Positions 1-8,187 of a stretch of 64,000 nucleotides of DNA are shown here, piece by piece; position 1 is the first letter of the stretch; every line of letters begins with the position of its first letter. This DNA comes from Micavibrio sp. (GTDB lineage Bacteria; Pseudomonadota; Alphaproteobacteria; Micavibrionales; Micavibrionaceae). Under the pieces are notes generated by a model. That model was not told where the DNA came from. It made no database searches and saw nothing but the letters and a program-made list of their open reading frames with translations. The position numbers and the translations under genes were made by a program. The stretch covers positions 62,001 to 126,000 of the forward strand of contig JAPJQV010000006.1 in NCBI GenBank assembly GCA_030824965.1. The letters run 5' to 3'.

Positions 1-122
1 TTTACAAAATCAGGCAACTATGATTCGATTTGAATTGTTTATGCGGGATAAATCCACACAACATTAACCATATACGATGGTATGTTATTTCAACAATGCG
101 CATTTTAATGTAAAATATCAAA

Positions 123-632
123 ATGCCGCCATTCGATGTTGAGCTGGATGCTGTATTAAACGACCGCGACAGGTTAAGAGCCTTAAGGGCTTCTAATCTC
201 ATGGACAGTCCCCATGAAAAAGTCTTTGAAGATGTGACAACAAGTATCTGCGAATTTATGAGCGTTCCTATTTCTCTGGTTACGTTAATCGCCCCGGTCC
301 GCCAGTTTTTCAAAAGCAGTAGAGGATTGCCTTTTGACGTAACCTTAAACCGGGGCACACCTATAGAGGACTCTACTTGCCAGTATGTCGTTAAAAAAGG
401 CGGCCTATTGGTGATTGACGATGTAGCGGCTGATCCTTTTTTTCATACTCACGAGGGATTAAAAGGAGTAGGGGCGGGTTCCTATCTGGGCACTCCACTG
501 CGGCTGTTTGGCCAGGCGATAGGTTCTATTTGTGCCGTTGATACCAAAGCGCGAAAATGGAAGACCAGCGAGATCGATTTTCTTGAAGACAAGGCTGAAC
601 TTTTAAGCCTGGAAGTCGGCAAACGAAGATAA
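123..632 (+). CDS. Stand-alone GAF-domain protein
   Basis: 169-residue soluble protein with no signal peptide or membrane segment. Roughly residues 34-165 form a GAF-type fold. Visible features are the segment DSTCQYVV near residue 80, the strand LVIDDVAADPFF, and the typical closing strands with GTPLRLFGQAIGSICAVD. GAF domains bind small ligands or act as redox/light sensory modules; the ligand here cannot be told. No histidine kinase, GGDEF or other output domain follows, so it is a single-domain sensor or an adaptor. The AT-rich 122 bases upstream hold no other gene. A TTCAAC/TAAAAT pair (89-116) ends six bases before the ATG and there is no Shine-Dalgarno sequence. It is read in the same direction as ald, but a 62-base gap separates them. 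Confidence 0.75.
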   Translation: MPPFDVELDAVLNDRDRLRALRASNLMDSPHEKVFEDVTTSICEFMSVPISLVTLIAPVRQFFKSSRGLPFDVTLNRGTPIEDSTCQYVVKKGGLLVIDDVAADPFFHTHEGLKGVGAGSYLGTPLRLFGQAIGSICAVDTKARKWKTSEIDFLEDKAELLSLEVGKRR

Positions 633-694
633 CAAAACTGGATATCATTTCATTCTTTAGATAATCTCATCTGAAACAGGTGAGGTTAAAATAA

Positions 695-1813
695 ATGCTG
701 ATTGGTGTACCAAAGGAAATCAAGAAACAGGAATATCGCGTCGGGCTCGTACCCTCGAGTGTCAAGGAGGTCATTTCTCACGGGCATAAGGTAATAGTCG
801 AAGCCAATGCCGGTATGGGAATTGGCTTTACTGATGACGACTATAGAAAAGCAGGCGCGGAAATAATCGCAACGCCGGCTGAAATTTTTCAAAAATCCGA
901 TATGGTTATCAAAGTAAAAGAGCCTCAGACAGAAGAATGCCGGTTGCTGCGTGAAGATCAGATTTTATTCACCTATTTGCATTTGGCGGCTGATCCAGAA
1001 CAAGCAGATGCACTGGTCAAATCTGAAGCTGTTTGTATCGCGTATGAAACTGTTGTCGGCAGCGATGGAAGATCATTACCTTTGCTTGCACCGATGAGTG
1101 AAGTTGCAGGCCGTCTGTCGGCCCAAATCGGTTCTCACTACTTAATGAAACACATGGGTGGTGTAGGGCGGTTGATATCGGGTGCGCCAGGAGTAGCAGC
1201 GGCTGAGGTTTTGATTCTCGGCGGCGGCGTATCAGGTTTTAATGCCGCCCGAGTTGCTGTCGGTATGGGAGCATGGGTAACGATTCTCGAAAAAAATTCA
1301 GAGCGGTTGCGTTTTCTTGATAATTACTTTGGCAACCAGGCGCGTGTCTTAATGTCCAACACCGATAATATTGAACGTTTTTTACGTACGGCCGATGTCG
1401 TGATCGGCGCGGTGCTGATTCCTGGCGCTTCGGCGCCAAAGCTGGTAAAAAAAGAACATCTCAAAACCATGAAGCCGGGATCTGTGCTGGTTGATATTGC
1501 TATTGATCAGGGCGGTTGTTTTGAAACTTCGCATCCGACAACCCATAACGATCCGGTTTATCTTGTTGATGACGTTATTCACTACTGTGTAGCCAATATG
1601 CCGGGTGCTGTACCGCGAACCTCGGCTGTGGCGCTGAATCACGCTATTTTACCTTATGCTCTTAAAATCGCAGACATGGGCTGGAAAGCGGCTTTGAAAG
1701 CGGATACAGGCTTTATGCAAGGCCTTAATATCTGCAAAGGGCAGGTGACAAATATGGCCGTAGCAGAGAGCTTAAATTTGCCATTTAGCCCTGCCGAAGC
1801 CTGTGTAGATTAA
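695..1813 (+). CDS. ald: Alanine dehydrogenase
   Basis: NAD-dependent alanine dehydrogenase, 372 residues, the usual family length. It interconverts L-alanine with pyruvate and ammonia in the cytoplasm. The N-terminus MLIGVPKEIKKQEYRVGL is diagnostic. The substrate residues Arg15, Lys75 (VIKVKEP) and His96 (FTYLHLAAD) fall at the positions known for the family. The Rossmann loop GGGVSG lies near residues 176-181, and the catalytic Asp is in IAIDQGG at about 271. A GAGGT Shine-Dalgarno sequence lies about 10 bases before the ATG. The gene stands alone: a GAF gene precedes it and a tRNA with its own promoter follows. Confidence 0.96.
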   Translation: MLIGVPKEIKKQEYRVGLVPSSVKEVISHGHKVIVEANAGMGIGFTDDDYRKAGAEIIATPAEIFQKSDMVIKVKEPQTEECRLLREDQILFTYLHLAADPEQADALVKSEAVCIAYETVVGSDGRSLPLLAPMSEVAGRLSAQIGSHYLMKHMGGVGRLISGAPGVAAAEVLILGGGVSGFNAARVAVGMGAWVTILEKNSERLRFLDNYFGNQARVLMSNTDNIERFLRTADVVIGAVLIPGASAPKLVKKEHLKTMKPGSVLVDIAIDQGGCFETSHPTTHNDPVYLVDDVIHYCVANMPGAVPRTSAVALNHAILPYALKIADMGWKAALKADTGFMQGLNICKGQVTNMAVAESLNLPFSPAEACVD

Positions 1814-1839
1814 AATCTTAAAATTAATGAATTAATCTC

Positions 1840-1868
1840 TTGATTTAAGAGAAAGTTTTGAGTAAACA
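1840..1868 (+). promoter_or_regulatory. Predicted sigma-70 promoter of tRNA-Asp
   Basis: TTGATT (1840-1845), a 17-base spacer, then TAAACA (1863-1868). The -10 box ends 12 bases before the mature tRNA 5' end, a normal position for a stable-RNA promoter. It is inferred from spacing and consensus only. Confidence 0.4.
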
Positions 1869-1880
1869 CACACAGCTCGC

Positions 1881-1957
1881 GCGGGTGTAGTTCAGTTGGT
1901 TAGAACGCTTCCCTGTCACGGAAGAGGTCGAGGGTTCAAGTCCCTTCACTCGCGCCA
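1881..1957 (+). tRNA. tRNA-Asp (anticodon GTC)
   Basis: A 77-base cloverleaf folds completely. The acceptor stem GCGGGTG pairs with CACTCGC (one G-T), the D stem is GTTC/GAAC, and the anticodon stem CTTCC/GGAAG carries the loop CTGTCAC with anticodon GTC. The variable loop is AGGTC, the T arm is GAGGG/CCCTT with loop TTCAAGT, the discriminator base is G, and CCA is encoded. It sits between ald and nuoA. Confidence 0.97.
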
Positions 1958-2075
1958 CTTTTCCCCTTTCCATATTTCAATAAATTGCTTTGATCTCATC
2001 TGCGATCCGTGCTTGCAAGTCTCTAATATTTATGGTGTTTTAGGGCCATAATTTACCTTAAGATTCTGGTGCATC

Positions 2076-2447
2076 ATGGCCCCGACCGATTTTCTTCACG
2101 CTTATTTCCCGATTCTCATCTTTCTTGGGCTTTCCGTTGCGATCGCATTAGGCATGGCGGCGACGTCTATCCTGCTGGGTAAGAGCCGTCCGGATAGCGA
2201 AAAGCTTTCTGCTTATGAATGCGGTTTTGATGCCTTTGATGATGCCAGATCTAAATTCGACGTTCGCTTTTATCTGGTTGCCATTCTCTTCATCATCTTC
2301 GATCTTGAAGTCGCGTTTTTATTTCCATGGGCGGTCAGCCTTGCTGAAATCGGCATATTTGGCTTCTGGTCGATGGTAACGTTTCTTGGCGTTCTCGGCA
2401 TTGGACTTGTTTATGAATGGAATAAAGGCGCCCTTGATTGGGAATAG
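2076..2447 (+). CDS. nuoA: NADH-quinone oxidoreductase subunit A
   Basis: Membrane subunit of complex I, 123 residues, with three hydrophobic helices (about 10-32, 65-85 and 95-115). The conserved loop SEKLSAYECGFDAFDDAR carries the family Cys (about residue 48), and it is followed by FDVRFYLVAILFIIFDLE. It helps form the quinone-access region beside NuoH and NuoJ. First gene of the nuo run; nuoB starts 9 bases after its stop. No convincing promoter stands out in the 118 bases after the tRNA. Confidence 0.96.
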   Translation: MAPTDFLHAYFPILIFLGLSVAIALGMAATSILLGKSRPDSEKLSAYECGFDAFDDARSKFDVRFYLVAILFIIFDLEVAFLFPWAVSLAEIGIFGFWSMVTFLGVLGIGLVYEWNKGALDWE

Positions 2448-2456
2448 GAATTAAAT

Positions 2457-3032
2457 ATGACACATGACCGTAATGTTATAACCGCGCCAAATGCGCCCCT
2501 TACCACTAACGTGCCAATGATACCGGCGGCAGAACAAGATGAGTCTGTTGCCCGTCTTGCACAGGAAGTGCAAGAAAAAGGCTTTTTACTAACAAATGCA
2601 GACAAATTATTCGACTGGGCACGCCAAGGTTCGATGTGGCCGATGACATTCGGTCTGGCGTGCTGTGCGGTGGAAATGATCCATTCTTACATGTCACGCT
2701 ATGACCTTGACCGTTTCGGGATTATTCCGCGCCCCAGCCCACGCCAATCCGATGTGATGATCGTCGCCGGAACTCTGTGCAATAAAATGGCGCCTGCGCT
2801 GCGCCGTGTTTACGACCAGATGCCGGAGCCTCGCTGGGTGATCTCAATGGGATCCTGCGCGAATGGTGGCGGTTATTACCATTATTCATACTCTGTGGTA
2901 CGCGGATGCGACCGTATTGTGCCGGTCGATATTTATGTGCCGGGATGTCCGCCGACGGCGGAAGCCCTTGTGTATGGACTCTTGCAGTTACAGCGCAAGA
3001 TTAAACGCGAAGATACAAGGATCGTTCGCTGA
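2457..3032 (+). CDS. nuoB: NADH-quinone oxidoreductase subunit B
   Basis: Peripheral-arm subunit, 191 residues, that holds [4Fe-4S] cluster N2, the direct electron donor to quinone. The four ligands are visible: the adjacent pair Cys69-Cys70 (LACCAVEM), Cys134 (MGSCANGGG) and Cys164 (VPGCPPTAEA). A variable N-terminal extension of about 35 residues precedes the core, as is usual in proteobacteria. The stop overlaps the nuoC start by one base (TGATG), which suggests translational coupling. Confidence 0.97.
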   Translation: MTHDRNVITAPNAPLTTNVPMIPAAEQDESVARLAQEVQEKGFLLTNADKLFDWARQGSMWPMTFGLACCAVEMIHSYMSRYDLDRFGIIPRPSPRQSDVMIVAGTLCNKMAPALRRVYDQMPEPRWVISMGSCANGGGYYHYSYSVVRGCDRIVPVDIYVPGCPPTAEALVYGLLQLQRKIKREDTRIVR

Positions 3033-3706
3033 TGTCAGAAGAAGTAACAATCGAAACGGCGCCCCATCCGTTAGCCAGTCTGGGCGCTTCCATTCTTGAA
3101 AAGAATATCGGAAAAGTTTTATCTTATGAGCTTATCAAGGGCGAGCTGGTGATTTATATCAACCGCGATAGTTTGCTTGATGTCATGACATTCCTGCGGG
3201 ATGATGCGGCATGCAAGTTTTCGCAATTGATCGATGTCACTGCGGTTGATTATCCTGAGCGGCCAGAGCGCTTTGAAGTTGTGTATCAGCTTCTGTCCAT
3301 GAAATATAACGCACGCATTCGCGTGAAACTGGCAACGGACGAAAATACGCCCGTCGATAGCCTTGCCGATTTATTCAGCGTGGCCACATGGTTCGAGCGC
3401 GAGACATGGGACATGTACGGCATCATGTTTGCCAATAACCCCGATCATCGCCGCATTTTGACCGATTATGGTTTTGACGGTCACCCATTAAGAAAAGATT
3501 TTCCGCTGACCGGCTATGTCGAGTTGCGCTACGATCAGGATTTGAAACGCGTCGTTTATGAACCTGTAAAGCTGACGCAGGATTTTCGACGTTTTGACTT
3601 CTTGTCGCCTTGGGAAGGGTTGACGGATATTCAATTGCCCGGCGATGAAAAAGCAGTTCAGCCTAAATTTGGATACGTACCGACAGATAGATCGGTGAAG
3701 GAATAA
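3032..3706 (+). CDS. nuoC: NADH-quinone oxidoreductase subunit C (30 kDa)
   Basis: 224-residue peripheral-arm subunit that packs on NuoD and NuoB. The family signature is clear around residues 115-155: ERETWDMYGIMF, then NNPDHRRILTDYGFDGHPLR and KDFPL. NuoC and NuoD are separate genes here, as in most Alphaproteobacteria, and not fused as in E. coli. The start overlaps the nuoB stop by one base; nuoD begins two bases after the stop. Confidence 0.97.
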   Translation: MSEEVTIETAPHPLASLGASILEKNIGKVLSYELIKGELVIYINRDSLLDVMTFLRDDAACKFSQLIDVTAVDYPERPERFEVVYQLLSMKYNARIRVKLATDENTPVDSLADLFSVATWFERETWDMYGIMFANNPDHRRILTDYGFDGHPLRKDFPLTGYVELRYDQDLKRVVYEPVKLTQDFRRFDFLSPWEGLTDIQLPGDEKAVQPKFGYVPTDRSVKE

Positions 3707-3708
3707 CC

Positions 3709-4917
3709 ATGTCTAGTGCAGTAGAATTAATCGATATCTCCGAAGAAACACAGATCAAGCCGTACACTATGAATTTTGGCCCACAGCACCCTGCTGCGCA
3801 TGGTGTGTTGCGTCTGGTTCTTGAGCTTGACGGCGAAGTTGTTGAGCGCGCCGATCCGCATATTGGACTTCTCCATCGCGGAACTGAGAAACTGATCGAA
3901 TATAAAACATATCTACAAGCTTTGCCGTATTTCGACCGTCTGGATTACGTTGCGCCGATGAATCAGGAGCATGCATTTGCATTGGCGACTGAAAAGCTTT
4001 TAGGCATTACGCCGCCAATACGTGCTCAGTATATTCGGGTTCTGTTTTGCGAGCTTACAAGAATTTTAAATCATATTCTCAATATCACGACCTATGCTTT
4101 GGACGTCGGCGCTATTACGCCTGCGCTTTGGGGTTTTGAAGAGCGCGAAAAAGGCATGGAGTTCTATGACCGTGTTTGCGGCGCACGTCTTCACGCAAAT
4201 TATTTTCGTCCAGGTGGTGTTGCGATGGACCTTCCAAAAGGTCTTTTAGAAGACATGTATGAGTGGACGGAAAGTTTCCCGCAGGTTCTGAACGATCTTG
4301 AAAGTTTGCTGTCTAATAACCGCATTTTCAAGCAACGTACGGTCGATATTGGTATCGTATCTAAAGAACAGGCGCTTGACTGGGGCTTTACAGGCCCATG
4401 TCTGCGCGCGTCAGGTGTTGCATGGGATCTTCGTAAATCGCAACCTTATGATGTTTATGCGCAGATAGATTTCGATGTTCCGGTCGGCAAAACAGGCGAC
4501 TGTTATGCGCGATATCTGGTGCGTGTTGAGGAAATGCGCCAGTCATTAAAAATCATGCAGCAATGCATTCGCGAAATGCCGGAAGGACCGATCAAGTCCA
4601 ATGACTACAAAGTTGCGCCGCCGCCACGCGCCGAAATGAAACGCTCGATGGAAGCGCTTATTCATCACTTCAAATTATTTACCGAAGGCTATCACGTTCC
4701 GGCAGGCGAAACTTATACGGCCGTCGAAGCGCCAAAAGGCGAATTCGGCGTTTATTTGGTGTCGGACGGCTCGAATAAACCGTATCGCTGCCGCATTCGC
4801 GCCCCGGGGTTTGCCCATTTGCAAGGGCTGGATTTCATGTCCAAAGGGCATTTATTGGCAGATACCGTATCGATTATTGGGTCTTTGGATATCGTCTTCG
4901 GCGAAATTGACCGTTAA
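3709..4917 (+). CDS. nuoD: NADH-quinone oxidoreductase subunit D (49 kDa)
   Basis: 402 residues, the normal length for an unfused NuoD. It forms most of the quinone-binding cavity with NuoB. Visible motifs are the N-terminal GPQHPAAHGVLRL, whose His and loop line the quinone site, the 49-kDa signature LHRGTEKLIE near residue 53, and the C-terminal segment RIRAPGFAHLQGLDFMSKG. The stop TAA at 4915-4917 is followed at once by the -35 box of a promoter for the next genes. Confidence 0.97.
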   Translation: MSSAVELIDISEETQIKPYTMNFGPQHPAAHGVLRLVLELDGEVVERADPHIGLLHRGTEKLIEYKTYLQALPYFDRLDYVAPMNQEHAFALATEKLLGITPPIRAQYIRVLFCELTRILNHILNITTYALDVGAITPALWGFEEREKGMEFYDRVCGARLHANYFRPGGVAMDLPKGLLEDMYEWTESFPQVLNDLESLLSNNRIFKQRTVDIGIVSKEQALDWGFTGPCLRASGVAWDLRKSQPYDVYAQIDFDVPVGKTGDCYARYLVRVEEMRQSLKIMQQCIREMPEGPIKSNDYKVAPPPRAEMKRSMEALIHHFKLFTEGYHVPAGETYTAVEAPKGEFGVYLVSDGSNKPYRCRIRAPGFAHLQGLDFMSKGHLLADTVSIIGSLDIVFGEIDR

Positions 4918-4946
4918 TTGACAGGTATAAAAGAAACGCGTATTAT
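4918..4946 (+). promoter_or_regulatory. Strong internal sigma-70 promoter in the nuo operon
   Basis: A perfect TTGACA (4918-4923), a 17-base spacer, then TATTAT (4941-4946, five of six matches to consensus). The predicted transcription start is near 4953, about 20 bases before the Nudix-like ATG. The promoter begins directly after the nuoD stop codon. It should drive the Nudix-like gene and add transcription to nuoE onward. Box quality and spacing make chance unlikely, but no experimental support is visible. Confidence 0.65.
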
Positions 4947-4973
4947 ATTTTCATAATAAAAATAGAGCGTTGT

Positions 4974-5519
4974 ATGTCGAGTAAAATAGTCCAGAATACA
5001 AATTTGATTATTCCCGACGAGGATGGAAAAATCCTTGTGGTGGAGAGGTTTTGCAAGAAATCACTCGCCGCATCGGGGCAGGACGATCCAAGTCATCCTT
5101 CAGTTGAAAAATGGTTTGATTTGCCTGGTGGTAAAGTCGATGAAGGCGATTCTCATATTGCCACGCTTAAAAATGAGGCCGAGCAGGAGCTGAACATTAA
5201 TGTTGAGGAAGTCATTCATTGGAGCACGATGAATAATCCTTCACCAAACGCGGCCTTGGGAAGTCTAAGAGATATTTATATTGCGGTTTCGTATTCGGGC
5301 ATTGCCGTTAACAAAGCGGGATATGAGGAGGGCCATTTAAATATTCATCGTTTAGATCCAAGTGAAGTTCCTGGAAAAGTTGGGGCAAAAATAGATTTTG
5401 AAACGGCACGATTACTATCATTATCTTCAGCCCATTTTTTTAAAAGCCTTCGTCACATTGGCATAAAAGAAGACTCTTTAAGTCCTTCATTAAATGGAAT
5501 AACTCTTGAACTTCCCTAA
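4974..5519 (+). CDS. Nudix-like hydrolase with divergent Nudix box
   Basis: 181-residue soluble protein. The segment WFDLPGGKVDEGD followed by KNEAEQELNI matches the layout of the Nudix box (G-x5-E-x7-RE-U-x-EE-x-G-U). It deviates at several positions: Asp59 for the first Glu, Asn67 for Arg, Gln71 for the first Glu of the EE pair, and Asn74 for Gly. Glu68 and Glu72 remain, so weak or altered metal binding is possible. Nudix enzymes cleave nucleoside diphosphates linked to another group; the substrate is not predictable here. The gene sits between nuoD and nuoE with its own promoter and AT-rich flanks, and no strong Shine-Dalgarno sequence is seen. It is probably an insertion into the operon, not a complex I part. 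Confidence 0.7.
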   Translation: MSSKIVQNTNLIIPDEDGKILVVERFCKKSLAASGQDDPSHPSVEKWFDLPGGKVDEGDSHIATLKNEAEQELNINVEEVIHWSTMNNPSPNAALGSLRDIYIAVSYSGIAVNKAGYEEGHLNIHRLDPSEVPGKVGAKIDFETARLLSLSSAHFFKSLRHIGIKEDSLSPSLNGITLELP

Positions 5520-5563
5520 TATACGAGTAAATTGACGGCAATAAGACTTACCCGGATTCCGTC

Positions 5564-6217
5564 ATGAAAAAGACATTTGTCGCCAACGCTCCATATCAGC
5601 CAGCCAGTTTCAGCTTTCGTAGCGAAGCCATGGTCAAGGATATCATTTCCCGTTATCCCAAGGGCAAGCAACGTTCCGCAACAATGCCACTTCTTGATTT
5701 AGCGCAACGCCAAGTCGCGGAGGACGGAGCAAAAGCGGTTCCTCCTTATGGTGGATGGATCCCGCGTGCGGCGATGGATGAGATCGCACGTATTTTAGAT
5801 TTGCCGCCAATCAAAGTCTACGAAGTCGCAACTTTCTACTCGATGTACAATCTTGCGCCGGTTGGCAAATATCTTCTCCAGGTTTGTACGACGACGCCTT
5901 GCGCATTATGCGGTTCCGGCAAGATTGTTGATGCTTGCGAAGAGTTTCTTGGTATTCACATGGGTGAAACAAGCCAGGACGGCAAATTCACAATGATGGA
6001 AGTCGAATGTCTCGGCGCATGCGTCAATGCACCGATGATGCAGGTCAATGATGATTTCTATGAAGACCTGACACCCGAAAACACCAAAGAATTATTATTG
6101 GCATTGGCTCAAGACCGTCCGCCAACGGTTGGCTCTATGAAGGGCAGAAAATGTTCGATGGCTATAAGCGGCCCGACAACGCTTTCCGAACAAGCTGCCA
6201 AAGCCGGGGTGAAATAA
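5564..6217 (+). CDS. nuoE: NADH-quinone oxidoreductase subunit E (24 kDa)
   Basis: 217-residue thioredoxin-fold subunit of the NADH dehydrogenase module, holding [2Fe-2S] cluster N1a. The ligands are Cys108-x4-Cys113 (CTTTPC) and Cys149-x3-Cys153 (CLGAC). The motif VYEVATFYSMYNLAPVGK in the helical N-domain is typical. After the core comes a low-complexity tail of about 45 residues (RPPTVGSMKGRKCSM onward), longer than in E. coli but common in Alphaproteobacteria. nuoF starts one base after the stop. Confidence 0.96.
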   Translation: MKKTFVANAPYQPASFSFRSEAMVKDIISRYPKGKQRSATMPLLDLAQRQVAEDGAKAVPPYGGWIPRAAMDEIARILDLPPIKVYEVATFYSMYNLAPVGKYLLQVCTTTPCALCGSGKIVDACEEFLGIHMGETSQDGKFTMMEVECLGACVNAPMMQVNDDFYEDLTPENTKELLLALAQDRPPTVGSMKGRKCSMAISGPTTLSEQAAKAGVK

Positions 6218-6218
6218 C

Positions 6219-7523
6219 ATGCTCGCAGACTCAGACAGAATATACACAAACATTTACGGCTTCGAGCCTTTCTCGCTGGAATATGCCCGCAAACGCGGGG
6301 ACTGGGATAATACTAAAGACATTATTGCCAAGGGCCGCGACTGGATCATCGACGAGATGAAAAAATCCGGCCTTCGTGGACGAGGCGGGGCTGGATTCCC
6401 AACGGGAATGAAATGGTCGTTTATGCCGAAGGTTTCCGATGGCCGTCCGCATTATTTAGTTATCAATGCCGATGAATCAGAGCCTGGAACTTGCAAAGAT
6501 CGTGATATTCTTCGCAACGAGCCGCATAAATTGATCGAAGGTGCGCTGATTGCTGCTTTCGCCATGGGGGCGCATGCCTGCTACATCTACATGCGCGGTG
6601 AATTCTTCAATGAAGGATCGACCATTGTTCAGGCGATTAAAGAAGCTTATGCTGCGGGTCTGGTGGGTAAAAATGCCTGCGGTTCCGGCTGGGATTTCGA
6701 TATTTATCTGCATCGCGGAGCAGGAGCCTATATCTGTGGTGAAGAAACGGCTTTGATTGAATCTATCGAAGGCAAAAAAGGCCAGCCGCGTAACAAGCCG
6801 CCATTTCCGGCGGGCGCGGGATTGTATTCCTGCCCGACAACGGTCAACAACGTCGAAACAATTGCCAACGCGCCGACTATTTTGCGTCGTGGCGGAGCAT
6901 GGTTTGCGGGTATTGGCCGCGATGAGAAAAACACAGGTACGAAGCTTTTCTGTATTTCCGGTCATGTAAACAATCCATGCAATGTCGAAGAAGCAATGGG
7001 TATTCCGCTGAAAGAGTTGATAGAGAAACATGCAGGCGGTGTTCGCGGCGGATGGGATAATTTAAAAGCTATTATTCCTGGCGGTTCATCGACGCCGCTA
7101 CTTCCAAAAGAAGTATGCGATACTGCGATCATGGATTTTGATTCTTTGCGCGCTGTTCAATCTGGTCTGGGCACCGCGGGCGTTATCGTCATGGATAAAT
7201 CGACGGATATTATCGAAGCGATTGCACGCCTCGCACATTTCTACATGCATGAATCCTGCGGCCAATGTACACCTTGTCGGGAAGGCACAGGATGGATGTG
7301 GCGCATGATGCAACGTATGGTCAAAGGAAATGCGTCGATTGAAGAAATCGACCAGTTACTGGATGTTTCGAAAGAAATCGAAGGTCACACAATCTGCGCT
7401 CATGGAGATGCATCTGCATGGCCGATTCAGGGACTTTTCAGGCACTTCCGTCCCGAGGTAGAAGCGCGTATAATGGAATTCAGAGCAAGGGCTCCTAAAG
7501 GTCTTCCTGTCGCGGCGGAGTAA
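6219..7523 (+). CDS. nuoF: NADH-quinone oxidoreductase subunit F (51 kDa)
   Basis: 434-residue NADH- and FMN-binding subunit. The glycine-rich NADH loop RGRGGAGFPTG and the FMN-region motif GAYICGEETALIESIEG are intact. The [4Fe-4S] cluster N3 ligands are Cys347, Cys350 and Cys353 (CGQCTPCREGTGW) and Cys393 (HTICAHGDA). It passes electrons from NADH through FMN to the iron-sulfur chain in NuoE and NuoG. The stop overlaps the start of the following secreted-protein gene by one base (TAATG). Confidence 0.97.
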   Translation: MLADSDRIYTNIYGFEPFSLEYARKRGDWDNTKDIIAKGRDWIIDEMKKSGLRGRGGAGFPTGMKWSFMPKVSDGRPHYLVINADESEPGTCKDRDILRNEPHKLIEGALIAAFAMGAHACYIYMRGEFFNEGSTIVQAIKEAYAAGLVGKNACGSGWDFDIYLHRGAGAYICGEETALIESIEGKKGQPRNKPPFPAGAGLYSCPTTVNNVETIANAPTILRRGGAWFAGIGRDEKNTGTKLFCISGHVNNPCNVEEAMGIPLKELIEKHAGGVRGGWDNLKAIIPGGSSTPLLPKEVCDTAIMDFDSLRAVQSGLGTAGVIVMDKSTDIIEAIARLAHFYMHESCGQCTPCREGTGWMWRMMQRMVKGNASIEEIDQLLDVSKEIEGHTICAHGDASAWPIQGLFRHFRPEVEARIMEFRARAPKGLPVAAE

Positions 7524-8140
7524 TGGATTTTAAATATCCACTTGGTTTTATCATTTTGTTTCTTTTGTGTGTGAGCGCACCTGTTCAGGCGCAAGTCTAT
7601 GAGCCCGGGACTGGAATTTTATTGCCCAAGCGTCAGCAGGAAAAGCCACAGGAAAAGCCACAGGAAAAGCCTAAATTAATTACCCCTGTTCGCCGTGCGA
7701 ATAATCCGGACACGACAGTGATAAAAAAAGGCCAGATTACACAACCCAATCAAATCGGGCCGTTAGTCGTTACGCCAGGCAGATCGAGTAATAATGATAC
7801 AAAATCACAAGACCTGACCAAAGCCTATGCCGCTCATCTATATACAAGTGTGTGTTCGCAAGAGTACCGGGATTCATTAGCAGCATTTACCGAACAAAAT
7901 CTGGATCGCCGTAAAATGTGGGCCGATATTCAAGGTAATTGTAAATGTCTGACTAATGAAGTTCTGTCTATTATTAGTCCAATAGATTTGGCAGATTATG
8001 TAATGTACACGAAAAGTGTTCAAGTCGATCCGCAGTTATCTGCTGAAGTAGCGTCTTATTATTCGTCGGGTAAAGCCGGCCAGGTCGGCCAGCTCGTATC
8101 AAATGAGCAAATTCGCAAGAAATGCGGCTTTCTTAACTAA
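7523..8140 (+). CDS. Secreted protein of unknown function inside the nuo operon
   Basis: 205 residues, not recognised. The first 23 residues are a clear Sec signal peptide (hydrophobic core GFIILFLLCVSA, likely cleavage after VQAQ or nearby), so the product is periplasmic or outer-membrane associated. A short charged linker follows with three QEKP repeats, encoded by a 12-base tandem repeat. The C-terminal part (about 95-205) has four Cys in VCSQEYR, NCKCL and KKCGF, which suggests disulfides in the periplasm. The ATG overlaps the nuoF stop by one base, so translation is probably coupled. nuoG starts 47 bases later. A complex I role is not implied, since the NuoF side faces the cytoplasm. Confidence 0.7.
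   Translation: MDFKYPLGFIILFLLCVSAPVQAQVYEPGTGILLPKRQQEKPQEKPQEKPKLITPVRRANNPDTTVIKKGQITQPNQIGPLVVTPGRSSNNDTKSQDLTKAYAAHLYTSVCSQEYRDSLAAFTEQNLDRRKMWADIQGNCKCLTNEVLSIISPIDLADYVMYTKSVQVDPQLSAEVASYYSSGKAGQVGQLVSNEQIRKKCGFLN
7637..7672 (+). repeat. 12-base tandem repeat, three copies
   Basis: The unit CAGGAAAAGCCA is repeated three times in a row (7637-7648, 7649-7660, 7661-7672; the last copy ends in T). It codes for the QEKP linker repeats of the secreted protein. In-frame copy-number changes would be tolerated, so the locus may vary between strains. Confidence 0.9.
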
Positions 8141-8187
8141 ACTCATTATGTTAGGAAGTAGGCATATTTCTCAGGAATCTTGAGTCC

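Noticed and set aside
1816..1850. AT-rich inverted repeat after ald (TCTTAAA / TTTAAGA) as an ald terminator
   Set aside because: The stem has almost no G-C pairs and no T tract follows; it also overlaps the predicted tRNA promoter.
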